Shown in pieces: positions 1 to 8,771 of a stretch of 64,000 bases of DNA. The position numbers and the translations under genes were made by a program. Position 1 is the first letter of the stretch. The number at the start of each line of letters is the position of its first letter. This stretch comes from Actinopolyspora erythraea (lineage in GTDB: Bacteria > Actinomycetota > Actinomycetes > Mycobacteriales > Pseudonocardiaceae): assembly GCF_002263515.1 (NCBI RefSeq), contig NZ_CP022752.1:3906001-3970000 (forward strand). The letters run 5' to 3'. The notes beneath the pieces were generated by a model. The model searched no databases. It was not told the DNA's origin and worked only from the letters and a program-made list of their open reading frames with translations.

Positions 1-358
1 TTCGATCCCGTCCCTGACGGGTGTGAGGGGCATCGGGATCTCGTGGAGCGCGTGGCGACGGACACTCGCGGTTTCGGGGAGCGCGGGATGCGGCATCTTT
101 CCATCCCCTCTGCCATCTTTTTGATCAGTTTTTGAACTGAAGGGGCGACACGCCCGGCCGTGTTGCACGAAGGAATGTAGCGAACACTTCCGATGATGGC
201 GGCCGAGAGGTGCCGCTGAAACAGAACCTTCTTCCCAGTCCGACGCCTCCGACCAGGACCATAAGTACTATTCCTTCGGTGAATGGCGGGAAGTCACACT
301 TCAAGCAACGACCTGGCTGACGAGGAAACTCCTCAACCGTTGTGAGAGGGAGAGCACG
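1..358. other. Upstream region of the ACP operon, no clear gene
   Basis: No convincing gene is visible. One plus frame is open from base 1 to a stop near 138 and could be the tail of a gene entering from the left, but nothing in it is recognisable. A short hairpin (CAGTT-4 nt-AACTG) lies near 126-139. The stretch from about 100 to 300 is less GC-rich than its surroundings and probably carries the promoter of the operon that starts at 359. A purine-rich Shine-Dalgarno tract precedes that start. Confidence 0.4.
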
Positions 359-655
359 ATGCCCCCTGAACCGGTAGAAGACGCGACGCCGGGACCAATG
401 GCCGGCCAAGACCGCGAATCCCTGGAGCGGGAGATCATCTCACTTTACGCGAATGAGCTGGATTATCCGGAAGAGATCGTCACCGCGGACGCCGACCTGG
501 AAGCGGACCTGGGAATGGAGTCCATGGAGCGAACGGACCTGTTCCTGCAGGTGGCCGAGAAGTACGACATCACTGAACAGGTAAAGGGCATGGAGGTGCG
601 GAACTACCCGACCATCGGAGACATCGCCGCCCTGGTGGCCGAGCACGTGACGTGA
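359..655 (+). CDS. Acyl carrier protein
   Basis: A 98-aa stand-alone acyl carrier protein, expected to carry the growing acyl chain on a phosphopantetheine arm for the ketosynthase encoded next. The attachment site is Ser55 in DLGMESM, in place of the usual DSL. It follows an acidic stretch typical of ACP helix I-II. About 15 extra residues precede the ACP fold, whose first helix starts near ESLEREI. The ATG at 359 is preceded by GAGAGGGAGAG, and the next gene starts about 13 bases after the stop, so this is the first gene of an operon. An ACP dedicated to one small locus, separate from the housekeeping fatty-acid ACP, points to secondary or specialised lipid metabolism. Its substrate cannot be read from sequence. 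Confidence 0.88.
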   Translation: MPPEPVEDATPGPMAGQDRESLEREIISLYANELDYPEEIVTADADLEADLGMESMERTDLFLQVAEKYDITEQVKGMEVRNYPTIGDIAALVAEHVT

Positions 656-668
656 AAAGCGGGTGATC

Positions 669-2966
669 ATGTCCGAGACCGTGGCGATCGTCGGAATGGG
701 CGCGGTCCTGCCCGGAATCAACGGGGCGGACGACCTCTGGGAACACTTGATGAGTGGGGAACCGCCATTTCGAGTGGACCCCGACCGCTGCCCGCCGGAA
801 ACTTTCGGGGCGACCCATTCGGGCGGGAACAGCGACCGGGCGGATGTCCTGGCAGGCGGAGTCATCTCCGACGAGGCGGGCCGGGAACACGCGAGGACCG
901 GCGATGCTGACTCGCGTGCCGCACCCCAGCAGGCCGTCCGGTGGCTCCGGGAAGCCGCGGCCCAGGCACTGCGCGGAGTGCGGACGAGCTCGGACGACGA
1001 CTGTACGAGCGTGATCGGCGCGATCTCCGAAGGAGACCACCTGCTGGACGAGGGACTGGTTCGCCAGCAGCTGCGGAGCTGGACGGCGCAGGAGTACGAC
1101 GCGGACACCGCCGAGCGCGTGGCAGCCGTGTTCGATCAGCACTACCCCAACGCGCGGGAGCCCTCGCGCGGCCTCGCCTTCCACACCTGCCGGGACGCGC
1201 TGCGCGATCTGCTCCCGCCCGGAACGCACCACCTCGTGGTGGACTCGGCCTGCTCGGCATCCCTGCACGCCATCGATCTCGCCGTCAAGGAGATCCGCCG
1301 CGGTCAGGACTTGGCGATCTGCGGTGGTGTCTACTCGGTCACGCCGCGCTACCAGGTGCTGTTCTCCGCTCTGAAGGGGCTGAGCGAATCCGGCCGGGTC
1401 CGCTCACTCGGTCCCGAAGCCGACGGAACGCTGTTCAGCGATGGGGCAGGTGTCGTGGTCCTCAAACGACACGAGAAGGCCCTGCGGGACGGCGATCCCG
1501 TCCTGGGAACGATCGCCGGGTTCGGGGCGGCCTCCAACGGGAAGACGGCCGTCAACGCGCCGCATCCGGCCGCGCAACGTCGCGCGGTGGAGAACGCGCT
1601 CGATTCGAGCGGGCTGGTCGGCAGGGACATCGACTGGGTGATCGCGCACGCGACCGGAACCCCTGCCGGGGACGAGGCGGAACTGGGCATGCTGCGCTCC
1701 CTCACCCCTCGACGGGGATGGGTACTCACCAGCAACAAACAACTCATCGGCCACACCGGCCCGGCGGCCGGCATCATCTCGACGATCCACGCTCTGTTGG
1801 CCATGCGGCACGGCCGCATCCCGCCCCAGCGCCCCGACGACTGCCACCCCGCCACGGGCGACGAGCTCGAACCACTGGAGGTTCCGCGCACGGAGCGGCA
1901 GTGGTCCGCCCGTGATTCGCACCCGCGCACAGCGGCCGTCATGGCCTTCGGCTTCGGTGGCACCAATACATGCCTGCTGCTGCGGGACCGCCCCTCCCAC
2001 CACGGCGGAGACGCCCCCGCCACCGAGTCCGACCCCTTGGTCGTGATCGACTGGACGGCCCACCTACCCGGCGCGCCCACGACCGACCGTCTCCAACACT
2101 GGCTGACCGGTGGCTCCCGCACGTGGGCGGACAGTTTCGGCCCCTCCTACCCCGCTCCTGGCCCGCACGTGATCCCGCTTACCCCCCGGGCGCTGCGCGC
2201 CGTGGACCGGGAACAGCTCATGACGGCCAGCTGCGTCCAACGACTCAGCACCGAACTGCCCGAGGAACTCCGCACCCGGACGGGCATCGTCGGCGCGTGT
2301 CACGGCCCCTCCCGGACGAGCTGCGGCAACGTCCTGCGCTGCTATCTGGACGACCTCTCCGCCAAGATGCGCCACGACGCGGTCGCCGAAGGAGTGCTCA
2401 ACCGGTTCGGTGAACACGTCCGCACCGTCGTGCCCGCCACGAGCTCGGCCTCGGTGTCGGGCCTGATGTCCAACATCGGCTTCGGTCGCGCCGCCACGCA
2501 GTTCGGAACGGGGGGCTTCACACTGCGGCTCGAGGCAGGCCGGGACACCTCGCTGGCTGCGCTGACCACCGCCTTACGGGCGGTAAGCGACCACGACATC
2601 GACGTCGGTCTGGTTCTGGCCGTGTCCGGACACGCGCCCGGTCCCGTCGCCGCGGCCCTGCTGGGCCCGGACGCCAACCCGGCCGAAGGCGCCTTCGGGC
2701 TGGCCGTAGCACGGCGTTCAGTGGCCGAGCACCACCGTCTCCCCGTGCTGGGCCGGCTCGCGCTCAGCGAAGCGAACCACGGCGACGCCACCGAGCCGGT
2801 CCCCGACGATCGGGCCTACCTGGGAGCCGAGGGGATCATCGCGGCTCTGCGTGGCCTGGTGCGCTCAGACGGCGCCGCCACGACCGTCTCGCCCGTCGCG
2901 TCACGCGCGGCACCGAGTCTCCTGGTGACACCGCCGACCACCCCGAAGGGGGACACCACGACATGA
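669..2966 (+). CDS. Ketosynthase with C-terminal chain-length-factor-like half
   Basis: A 765-aa condensing enzyme predicted to extend an acyl chain held on the neighbouring ACP. The N-terminal ~440 residues are a complete ketosynthase: Cys195 in DSACSAS, His327 in AHATGT and His362 in IGHTGPAAG form the catalytic triad, and the fold ends at FGFGGTN. Residues ~460-740 look like a second, shortened and degenerate KS-type domain (IDWTAHLPGA at its start, SASVSGLMSNIGFG in the middle). It lacks the nucleophile Cys, so it resembles the chain-length-factor halves of KS-CLF pairs and of PfaC-type proteins. No acyltransferase domain is present. GTG at 663 is an alternative start two codons upstream. 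The stop overlaps the next ATG (ATGA). Confidence 0.82.
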   Translation: MSETVAIVGMGAVLPGINGADDLWEHLMSGEPPFRVDPDRCPPETFGATHSGGNSDRADVLAGGVISDEAGREHARTGDADSRAAPQQAVRWLREAAAQALRGVRTSSDDDCTSVIGAISEGDHLLDEGLVRQQLRSWTAQEYDADTAERVAAVFDQHYPNAREPSRGLAFHTCRDALRDLLPPGTHHLVVDSACSASLHAIDLAVKEIRRGQDLAICGGVYSVTPRYQVLFSALKGLSESGRVRSLGPEADGTLFSDGAGVVVLKRHEKALRDGDPVLGTIAGFGAASNGKTAVNAPHPAAQRRAVENALDSSGLVGRDIDWVIAHATGTPAGDEAELGMLRSLTPRRGWVLTSNKQLIGHTGPAAGIISTIHALLAMRHGRIPPQRPDDCHPATGDELEPLEVPRTERQWSARDSHPRTAAVMAFGFGGTNTCLLLRDRPSHHGGDAPATESDPLVVIDWTAHLPGAPTTDRLQHWLTGGSRTWADSFGPSYPAPGPHVIPLTPRALRAVDREQLMTASCVQRLSTELPEELRTRTGIVGACHGPSRTSCGNVLRCYLDDLSAKMRHDAVAEGVLNRFGEHVRTVVPATSSASVSGLMSNIGFGRAATQFGTGGFTLRLEAGRDTSLAALTTALRAVSDHDIDVGLVLAVSGHAPGPVAAALLGPDANPAEGAFGLAVARRSVAEHHRLPVLGRLALSEANHGDATEPVPDDRAYLGAEGIIAALRGLVRSDGAATTVSPVASRAAPSLLVTPPTTPKGDTTT

Positions 2967-4828
2967 CGCGGACGGCTTCCCACAACGCGGTGGTTCGTGA
3001 GCTCGCGGACCTGCTGCACCCCCGGCCCCGGTTCCACGAACCATTCCGGACCGCCTGCGAGGACCCCCTGTTCGCCTGGCACTCGGGGCTTACAGCGGAC
3101 GAACGTTGTGAGCTCGCCTACCGGCGGTTGCGGATGCTCGACCAGCACGGCCCCGGGGCGACAACACTGGTGCGCGAGCCGCTGCGCCTCTTCGCCCTCC
3201 AGGAATGGGCGGCTGTCGTCGATCCGACGACGCTCTCGCTGGCGGCGATCCACTACAACCTGTGCCAAGGCACGATCCGGGATCTCCGGGGCAGCGGCGA
3301 GCATCTGGAGCAGTGCCTCGATGAGCTCGCGCGCGCGGACTCCTTCGGAGTTTTCCTGGCCACCGAACTGGCGTACGGCAACAACGTGGCCGCGATGGAG
3401 ACCCGCGCCGTCTACGACCCCGAGTCGAGGGAGTACACACTGCACACCCCCGGCCCGCGAGCGGTGAAATTCATGCCGAACACCGGACTGGGAGTCCCCA
3501 AAACAGGTGTGGTCCTGGCGAGGCTGATCAGCCTGGGACGTGACCGCGGTGTCTTCCCGTTCGTAGTCCCCATCCGCGACGGAGCCGCCACACCGGGGGT
3601 GAAGATTCGAGCGCTTCCCGAAAAACCCGGCCTGGATCTGGACAACGCCGTCACCGCGTTCGACCGGGCACGCATACCCTACGAGAACTTGCTCCCCGGA
3701 ACGCACAGCTCGCTCGCGCCGGACGGCCGGTTCCACAGCGACATCAGCCCACATCAGCGCTTCGCACGTGCCATGGGGCGAGTGACTCCGGGCAAACTCG
3801 GGTTGGCCGGAGGGCACGTGGCGGCCGCCCGAGCGGCCGTGGCCCTCACGACTCGCTACTCCCATCAGCGGCGTTCCTCCGGTAAGCGCGGCAGGGCCTG
3901 CCTGATGGACCACGGAGGGCATCGATCCGCGGTGCTGCGCGAGCTCGCGCGCGTCTACGCCACGACCTTTCTGGTCCACGAGGAGCAACGGCGCTACGCC
4001 GAGCACCGCGATGACGTGACAGGACGTGAACAGCGAATCGCCCTGACGAAGGCCTACGCCACCTGGTCGGCGGCGCACACGGTGACAGTCTGCCGGGAAC
4101 GGTGCGGCGCCCAGGGGCTCTTCTCGGTCAACCGGATCCCGGAATACATCGGGCTCGGCCACGTCACCGTGACCTCGGAGGGCGACAATTCGGTCGTGGC
4201 GATAAAAGCCGCGCAGCAGATCGTCCTCGGCGTGGACCACACGCACCCGCCCGTTCCGGGTGTTGGCCCCAGCGACAGCGACATGCTGGATCCGGCCTGG
4301 TGGTACAGGCTGATCATCGCCCGGAAGGAGCGTTTGATCGCGGAGGCCCGAAAAAGCAGGGGCGAATCGTCGACATCGTCATTCGAAACCTGGAGCGCCC
4401 TGGAGCCACTGCTCCTGGAAATCGCGCACGTCTCCGCCACCGCCCTGGCCCTGGAAACCATGCTGCGGGCGCTCGGACGCGCGGAAAGCCCCACCGCGAG
4501 GCACTGCCTGCACTCGCTCGCCGGACTCGAGGCCCTCGACGAGATCGCTCGGAGCAGGGGGTGGTACGTATTGGAGGGACTCATGGGCGAACCGGAGGCC
4601 CGAAACCTGCCGAAGGCGCTGGACGAATTACGCGACCGCATCGCACCACATTCCCGGGAACTGGTCGAAGCTTTCGACGTCCCGCAATCGGTACTGCGAG
4701 CGCCGATCGGCGCGGAGGACTACATCGAGTCGTGGTCCGAGCTGGCCGAATCGGTGAAACCCCGCGACGACGGTCAGGCACGAAGCCGGGACCAGGTACG
4801 GACGCGCTGCACGGAGCCCTCGAAATGA
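2963..4828 (+). CDS. Acyl-CoA oxidase/dehydrogenase-family flavoprotein
   Basis: A 621-aa protein of the acyl-CoA oxidase branch of the acyl-CoA dehydrogenase superfamily, which introduces an alpha,beta double bond using FAD. Family features are the middle-domain stretch around residues 165-235, where a substrate-loop region (GVPKTG) is followed by FDRARIPYENLL, and a long two-part C-terminal helical region as in peroxisomal-type oxidases. It overlaps the upstream ketosynthase gene and the downstream reductase gene by 4 bases each, so the three are translationally coupled. In this context it may desaturate an ACP-bound chain rather than a CoA ester, which is inference. I could not assign the catalytic base by eye. 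Confidence 0.78.
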   Translation: MTRTASHNAVVRELADLLHPRPRFHEPFRTACEDPLFAWHSGLTADERCELAYRRLRMLDQHGPGATTLVREPLRLFALQEWAAVVDPTTLSLAAIHYNLCQGTIRDLRGSGEHLEQCLDELARADSFGVFLATELAYGNNVAAMETRAVYDPESREYTLHTPGPRAVKFMPNTGLGVPKTGVVLARLISLGRDRGVFPFVVPIRDGAATPGVKIRALPEKPGLDLDNAVTAFDRARIPYENLLPGTHSSLAPDGRFHSDISPHQRFARAMGRVTPGKLGLAGGHVAAARAAVALTTRYSHQRRSSGKRGRACLMDHGGHRSAVLRELARVYATTFLVHEEQRRYAEHRDDVTGREQRIALTKAYATWSAAHTVTVCRERCGAQGLFSVNRIPEYIGLGHVTVTSEGDNSVVAIKAAQQIVLGVDHTHPPVPGVGPSDSDMLDPAWWYRLIIARKERLIAEARKSRGESSTSSFETWSALEPLLLEIAHVSATALALETMLRALGRAESPTARHCLHSLAGLEALDEIARSRGWYVLEGLMGEPEARNLPKALDELRDRIAPHSRELVEAFDVPQSVLRAPIGAEDYIESWSELAESVKPRDDGQARSRDQVRTRCTEPSK

Positions 4829-5934
4829 GCGCGGGCGGGACATGTCTCCTCACCGGGACCACGGGTTTTCTGGGGGGACACATCGCAGCCCAGTTGCTCG
4901 TGCGTACCGACGCCACCGTGCGGTGTCTGGTTCGCGGTCCGGCCAACACGGCGACACGGCGCTTACGGCACCGGTTGGCGCAACTGCGAGTGCCGCACGA
5001 TCATCTCGATCGAATCACAGTCGTCCCGGGCGATCTGGCCGAACCTAAATTCGGTCTCCCCGGGGACGAGTTCCACCGCCTCGCCGGAGAGGTGGATGTC
5101 GTGTACCACTGCGGTGCCTCGACCAACCTGGCCGCAGGTCCCGCACGTCTCGCTCCGATCAACGTGCGGGGCACGCACGAAGTCGTCCGTCTCGCCCGGT
5201 TGAATCCGGACGTCGTCCTCCACCACGTCTCGACGCTGGGGGTGTTCGCGGCCGCGCGACGAACCGGTCTCGATGTCGTCGACGAGGGCACTGTTCCGAC
5301 CGCACCGATGGCCTCCGGAATCGGTTACATCGAGACCAAGCAGCGGGCCGAGGCCATCATTCGGGAAGCGGCCGAAGCCGGAGTAGCCGCCACCATCCAC
5401 CGGCCGGGCCTGGTACTCGGCGACAGCCGCACCGGCGAAAGCTCTCACACGGACGCGCTCGTGCTTCTGCTGCGTTCCGCGATCGAGCTGGGAGTGTCCC
5501 CCGACAGCGGGGGTCTCATGCCAGCGTCCCCCGTGGACCACATCGCCGAATCCCTGATCGAGCTGTCCCGGCGACCGCCCGGGGGTGTTTTCCACCTGAA
5601 CGCCTCCGACCCACTGCGGATGCAGGAGATTTTCGAGTACGCCCGGGGTTACGGGTACTCGATTCGTGACGTACCGACGGACCAGTGGCGAGCGGCGGTG
5701 CTGAGCGGCTCCGGCACTCGTGCGACACTACTCCTCCGCAGCATGTGGAAGACCCTAGCGTTTCTTCTCCCGGCCGAGGAGAGCGAGCAGTTCCCGCTGG
5801 TGGACAGGACGTCAACGGCTCGTTGCCTGCCCGGGCCGGAGAAAACATTCGGGGTGTCGCAGGACTTCTTCCGCCTCGTGTTCGATCATCTGGTAATGAG
5901 CGGCGTGCTCCCACCACCCCCGCGGGGGCAGTAA
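4825..5934 (+). CDS. Thioester-reductase-like SDR (NAD-dependent epimerase family)
   Basis: A 369-aa extended short-chain dehydrogenase of the thioester-reductase type (compare the R domains that release chains from carrier proteins in NRPS, PKS and carboxylic acid reductases). The Rossmann motif GTTGFLGGH lies at residues ~9-17. A typical thioester-reductase stretch, LVRGP...RLRHRL, follows at ~33-50. The catalytic pair is Tyr168 and Lys172 (YIETK), with HRPGLVLGD downstream. The start is set by the ATGA overlap with the oxidase gene. It is expected to release the ACP-bound chain as an aldehyde or alcohol, and there is no thioesterase in the locus. A sugar-nucleotide epimerase role is less likely given the neighbours. 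Confidence 0.78.
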   Translation: MSAGGTCLLTGTTGFLGGHIAAQLLVRTDATVRCLVRGPANTATRRLRHRLAQLRVPHDHLDRITVVPGDLAEPKFGLPGDEFHRLAGEVDVVYHCGASTNLAAGPARLAPINVRGTHEVVRLARLNPDVVLHHVSTLGVFAAARRTGLDVVDEGTVPTAPMASGIGYIETKQRAEAIIREAAEAGVAATIHRPGLVLGDSRTGESSHTDALVLLLRSAIELGVSPDSGGLMPASPVDHIAESLIELSRRPPGGVFHLNASDPLRMQEIFEYARGYGYSIRDVPTDQWRAAVLSGSGTRATLLLRSMWKTLAFLLPAEESEQFPLVDRTSTARCLPGPEKTFGVSQDFFRLVFDHLVMSGVLPPPPRGQ

Positions 5935-6185
5935 CCCGCACTGCCCGCATGGGAGTACCTGCCCACCGGACGGCGGAAGAGCTCCACTGCCGTCCTCGTC
6001 GGGCGCGGCGAAGCGGTCGCTGTTCCACCCAGCGAAACGGAGACTGTCTCGCATCTCCCGCGGAGGTGCACGATCGGCCGGGCAACACTCCGCGACCGAA
6101 ATCGGTGCGACCGGCAGCGGACGCGGAGCAGCTCGTTCAGACACCGCTCGAGGCGGATCTCCCCGCCGGGCAGGAGCCGACGACG

Positions 6186-6599
6186 ATGAACAACCACTTC
6201 CCGACTTCCCACCCTGAGCCGCCCTTCGATTCCTCGAACTCCCCCGTCGAGAAGTTCATAGAATCACACGAATCCACGCTCTCACTGCTGCAAAGCATCG
6301 AATCCGCTTTGAAGTTCTGCCGCTTTTCGCTGACCGCGGAACAACAGGCGGAACACCTCCCCGACGCGGAGCGAGCCACGGAGTCGGCAACTCGGATCGC
6401 CACGCGGGAGAGCTGGTTGACCCACCGCGAGCGAGAAGTGCTGACACTGCTCCTGCACGGCTTATCCAACCGCCAGATATCGCGAGACCTGAACATCTCG
6501 GAACGAACGGTCAAGAACCATCTTCACTCGATCTACGGAAAGCTCGACGCGAAAAGCAGGACACATATCGTGGCCAAGCTCTCAGGGGTTTCCGACTGA
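6186..6599 (+). CDS. Orphan LuxR-type DNA-binding regulator
   Basis: A 137-aa protein whose C-terminal ~65 residues are a GerE/LuxR helix-turn-helix (LTHREREVLTLL, then the recognition region SNRQISRDLNISERTVKNHL). The N-terminal half has no receiver, PAS or autoinducer domain that I recognise and is rich in Ser, Glu and Leu. The frame is open further upstream into the reductase gene. The ATG at 6186 is preferred because CAGGAG lies about 12 bases before it and upstream codons read as shadow sequence. It is probably the pathway-specific activator of the preceding four genes, from which it is separated by ~250 bases. Confidence 0.8.
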   Translation: MNNHFPTSHPEPPFDSSNSPVEKFIESHESTLSLLQSIESALKFCRFSLTAEQQAEHLPDAERATESATRIATRESWLTHREREVLTLLLHGLSNRQISRDLNISERTVKNHLHSIYGKLDAKSRTHIVAKLSGVSD

Positions 6600-7047
6600 A
6601 CCCCTCAAGTTGACACCACGAGCGCCGCTCGTCCGGCGGACCAGGACGTTGGGAACGTCCTGCCGGGCGGTTCCGTGCCGTCACGGTGGCGGCCGTGACG
6701 TCCAACAAGCCCGCGCACCCGAGGCTCGGGGGTACCCACGTCTCAGGTGCCGGCGCCCTGGAGTGCTGGGAGCGCCTGAGTCCCGGCGGGGGGGTGCCGC
6801 GGTCGCGGGCGTCCCGAGGAACCGAGGCCGGTTCCCGAGCTCTCCTCCGGAGACACCGTTCACGAGTGGCTGACACGTTGTTCTCACACAGCCCCCGGCA
6901 ATCGGTCGGTCCTCCACCGCGCAGCGGTGGCACGGCCACGCCGTAAAGGCGTGCCCGCCGCCGAGCGGGGAGCTCGCTCCTCCGAGCATTCAGCCAGCTC
7001 GAATCCCAGCCCGAAGCGGTTCGTACGAGAAGCGAAGCCGTGCACGA
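6600..7047. other. Intergenic region with a perfect hairpin
   Basis: No gene is supported here. A perfect inverted repeat AGGACGTT-GGG-AACGTCCT at 6643-6661 lies 43 bases after the LuxR stop. It may be a transcript end, although no T-tract follows. The rest is ordinary high-GC spacer. Confidence 0.4.
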
Positions 7048-7082
7048 AAAACCCCGCACCTCGACCGACTCGAAGTACGGGG
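7048..7082 (-). terminator. Terminator of tRNA-Ala copy 1
   Basis: Read on the minus strand, a GC-rich stem (CCCCGTACTTCGA pairing with TCGAGGTGCGGGG, one mismatch) is followed by a run of five T. It starts 15 bases after the 3' end of the tRNA. The same design, with a different stem, follows tRNA-Ala copy 3. Confidence 0.85.
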
Positions 7083-7097
7083 TCATCCAACTATCCC

Positions 7098-7173
7098 TGG
7101 TGGAGCTGACGGGACTCGAACCCGTGACCCCCTGACTGCCAGTCAGGTGCGCTACCAACTGCGCCACAGCCCC
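7098..7173 (-). tRNA. tRNA-Ala (GGC), copy 1
   Basis: A complete 76-base cloverleaf read on the minus strand. The acceptor GGGGCTG pairs with CAGCTCC. The anticodon loop CTGGCAG gives anticodon GGC (Ala, codon GCC). The T-loop is GGTTCGAGTC and an encoded CCA closes the gene. The body is identical to copies at 18344 and 21302. This copy keeps both its own terminator and the shared promoter-side flank, and it marks the left edge of the 11-kb island. Confidence 0.97.
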
Positions 7174-7296
7174 GTTTTCCCGGCGCGGATGTTCAGCTCG
7201 TCGCTACCGCTCATCCCTCGCGGGGACACGATACACAGCCCGCGCGCGGACCGTTCGGGGATCTCCGCCCGCGCGGATGCCCGGGCCGCCGGTGCT
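7098..7296. repeat. Left ~195-bp direct repeat of the tRNA-Ala island
   Basis: This block, the tRNA plus its promoter-side flank, recurs at 18345-18540. Near identity runs through the tRNA and the following ~45 bases (GTTTTCCCGGCGCGGATGTT and on), then partial identity through CACGATACACAGCCCGCG to GATGCCCGGGCC. It stops being similar near 7296, where the right copy continues into the terminator of the DUF305 gene. It is either an attachment-site duplication made on integration or an older tandem tRNA duplication. Confidence 0.8.
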
Positions 7297-7559
7297 GGGA
7301 GTACACCCACGGATTCCGCTGGCACTCGCCCCAGCGGTCAGAAAGCCCCGGCAAGACCAACCGGTAAGGACATCATGCGCGAAGACGATCACGGCCATGT
7401 CGAGGACGTGGTCAACCACACCCTGCTGCGATCCCTCCTGGCCCTGTCCGCCGGGCGTGCGGCCTCACCGTGGCCGCGGTGCTGCTCCTACTTGCCCGCA
7501 CAGTGCTGGCCGAGCTCGGCGCGAACGCGCTGTCCGGCTGGCCGCTGAGCCTCGCCTGG

Positions 7560-8203
7560 CCTACTGGGCGGGGTACGGCTACCGCTTCGGACGGCTACGA
7601 CACCGCTGCCGCCCCAGACCGCGACCCGGTCGCCGCTGCGGGCGTCCCGCATGCTGCGGACCCTGGCCTGGGCCAGCGGGATGACCGAGCTCGGGAGTTC
7701 CAGCAGTGCGGTGATGACCTCGACGAGGATGCCGTGCTGCTGCCACAGCGGCTCGCCTTCGGGGCCCGGCGCAAAAACAGGCCGCGATCGCTTCATCGCT
7801 CGCCTGGATCGTGTCGGTGGACACGACATCGCCGTAGGAGCGCTCGTCAGGGCACCACGCAGCCGGAACCGCGTGTTACCAGCGGTTTTCGTCCGGGCGG
7901 TTGATGATCGACAACGGTTTCGTCGTGCTGGAGCTGCGGAGTGACCGGTCGCTTGACATCCCGCAGGAACGCAATCGACGCCTCCGTGATCGTGTCGACG
8001 GTGACTGGGAAACTCGTCGGTTTCGTACAGCACGGTCCGCTCGGGCCGTCACCGCGGTCGTAGAGGTACACCGGCTCGGGGCCGTGGCCGTCGTTCGCCC
8101 AGGGCCGCGTCTCATGGCGGCGCAGGGTCTCGGCCCGGGACATGTCAACGTAGTAGAAGACCGTGCAGCCCCGGTGGTCAGTTGGCCCCGCCTGGCTCAT
8201 CAT
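7560..8203 (-). pseudogene. Decayed coding remnants of unknown family
   Basis: On the minus strand protein-like stretches jump between frames. The first (from ATG near 8203) reads EPVYLYDRGDGP, then another frame gives VLYETDEF, then VTVDTITEASIAFLRDVKRP. A second remnant reads STDTIQASDEAIAAC and continues in another frame as EGEPLWQQHGILVEVITALL. At least two frameshifts are needed to join them, so no intact gene remains. The first piece faintly recalls small immunity-type proteins, but I would not name it. The remaining ~250 bases between the left repeat and here hold nothing recognisable. Confidence 0.35.
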
Positions 8204-8331
8204 GCTCCTTGAAGGCGATCCCCTACCGGATTATGGGCTCGTCAGGCGGAGACGTTGGCGGGGTCGGTATCAGTCTCCTGGTTGTTCCATGGTGTTGCCC
8301 GGTACGGCGCACTAACTCCGGTGCGGGGTTA

Positions 8332-8352
8332 CTGTTCCGTAGAACGGAAAGG
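8332..8352. promoter_or_regulatory. Operator-like inverted repeat, copy 1
   Basis: CTGTTCCG-5 nt-CGGAAAGG, one base off the perfect palindrome found at 9888-9908. The two sites flank the methyltransferase gene. Arm length and spacing fit a dimeric helix-turn-helix repressor such as a TetR-family protein, but no such regulator gene is intact nearby. Confidence 0.5.
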
Positions 8353-8771
8353 CGGGTCGTGTGATGACGACTCGGCTTTGAGAATGTCTCTCCAAACATA
8401 AAACATGCCAAGTGAGCGAACAGCTTTGCAGATGGTGCGTAAACACAGAAGGGTGGAAGCAATACTCCGATCATCCCATTGTCGAGTTGATCACGAGCCA
8501 ACCGCCGTTTCCTTTTTGATTTGCCACAAAGAACGTTTTCCGTGGATACCTTTGGTGTATTTTTGAATTTTGCATTTCGACTGCACGCCCCTCGAGGTGA
8601 CATGCTCCACGGAAGAGCAAAACAAGAACGTGCGCGACATTCTGATTGAAAATTTTTATGTTCCTGCGGTTGATATCGGTTTGTCATCACCGATCGCGAC
8701 ATGGATCAAGAAAACACCATCAACCGTGCACACCGTGTCACAACGCCGCACGACACAGAGTGGGTGACCTT
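8353..8771. other. AT-rich pocket upstream of the methyltransferase
   Basis: No gene is supported. Base composition falls sharply here (for example around 8380-8650, with stretches such as AAACATAAAACATGCC and GATTGAAAATTTTTATG), quite unlike the surrounding 70%-GC DNA. Open frames on either strand encode nothing recognisable. The pocket probably carries the methyltransferase promoter and is a sign of foreign origin. Confidence 0.6.

Noticed and set aside
5685..6185. Longer N-terminus for the LuxR regulator
   Set aside because: The extension overlaps the reductase gene in another frame and is Arg/Pro-rich. The ATG at 6186 has a ribosome-binding site.
7847..8203. Immunity-protein gene of a toxin system
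   Set aside because: The resemblance is faint, the frame is broken and no toxin gene is nearby; kept only as an unnamed remnant.
8223..8702. A 159-codon minus-strand ORF in the AT-rich pocket
   Set aside because: No recognisable protein features, odd composition, no ribosome-binding site.
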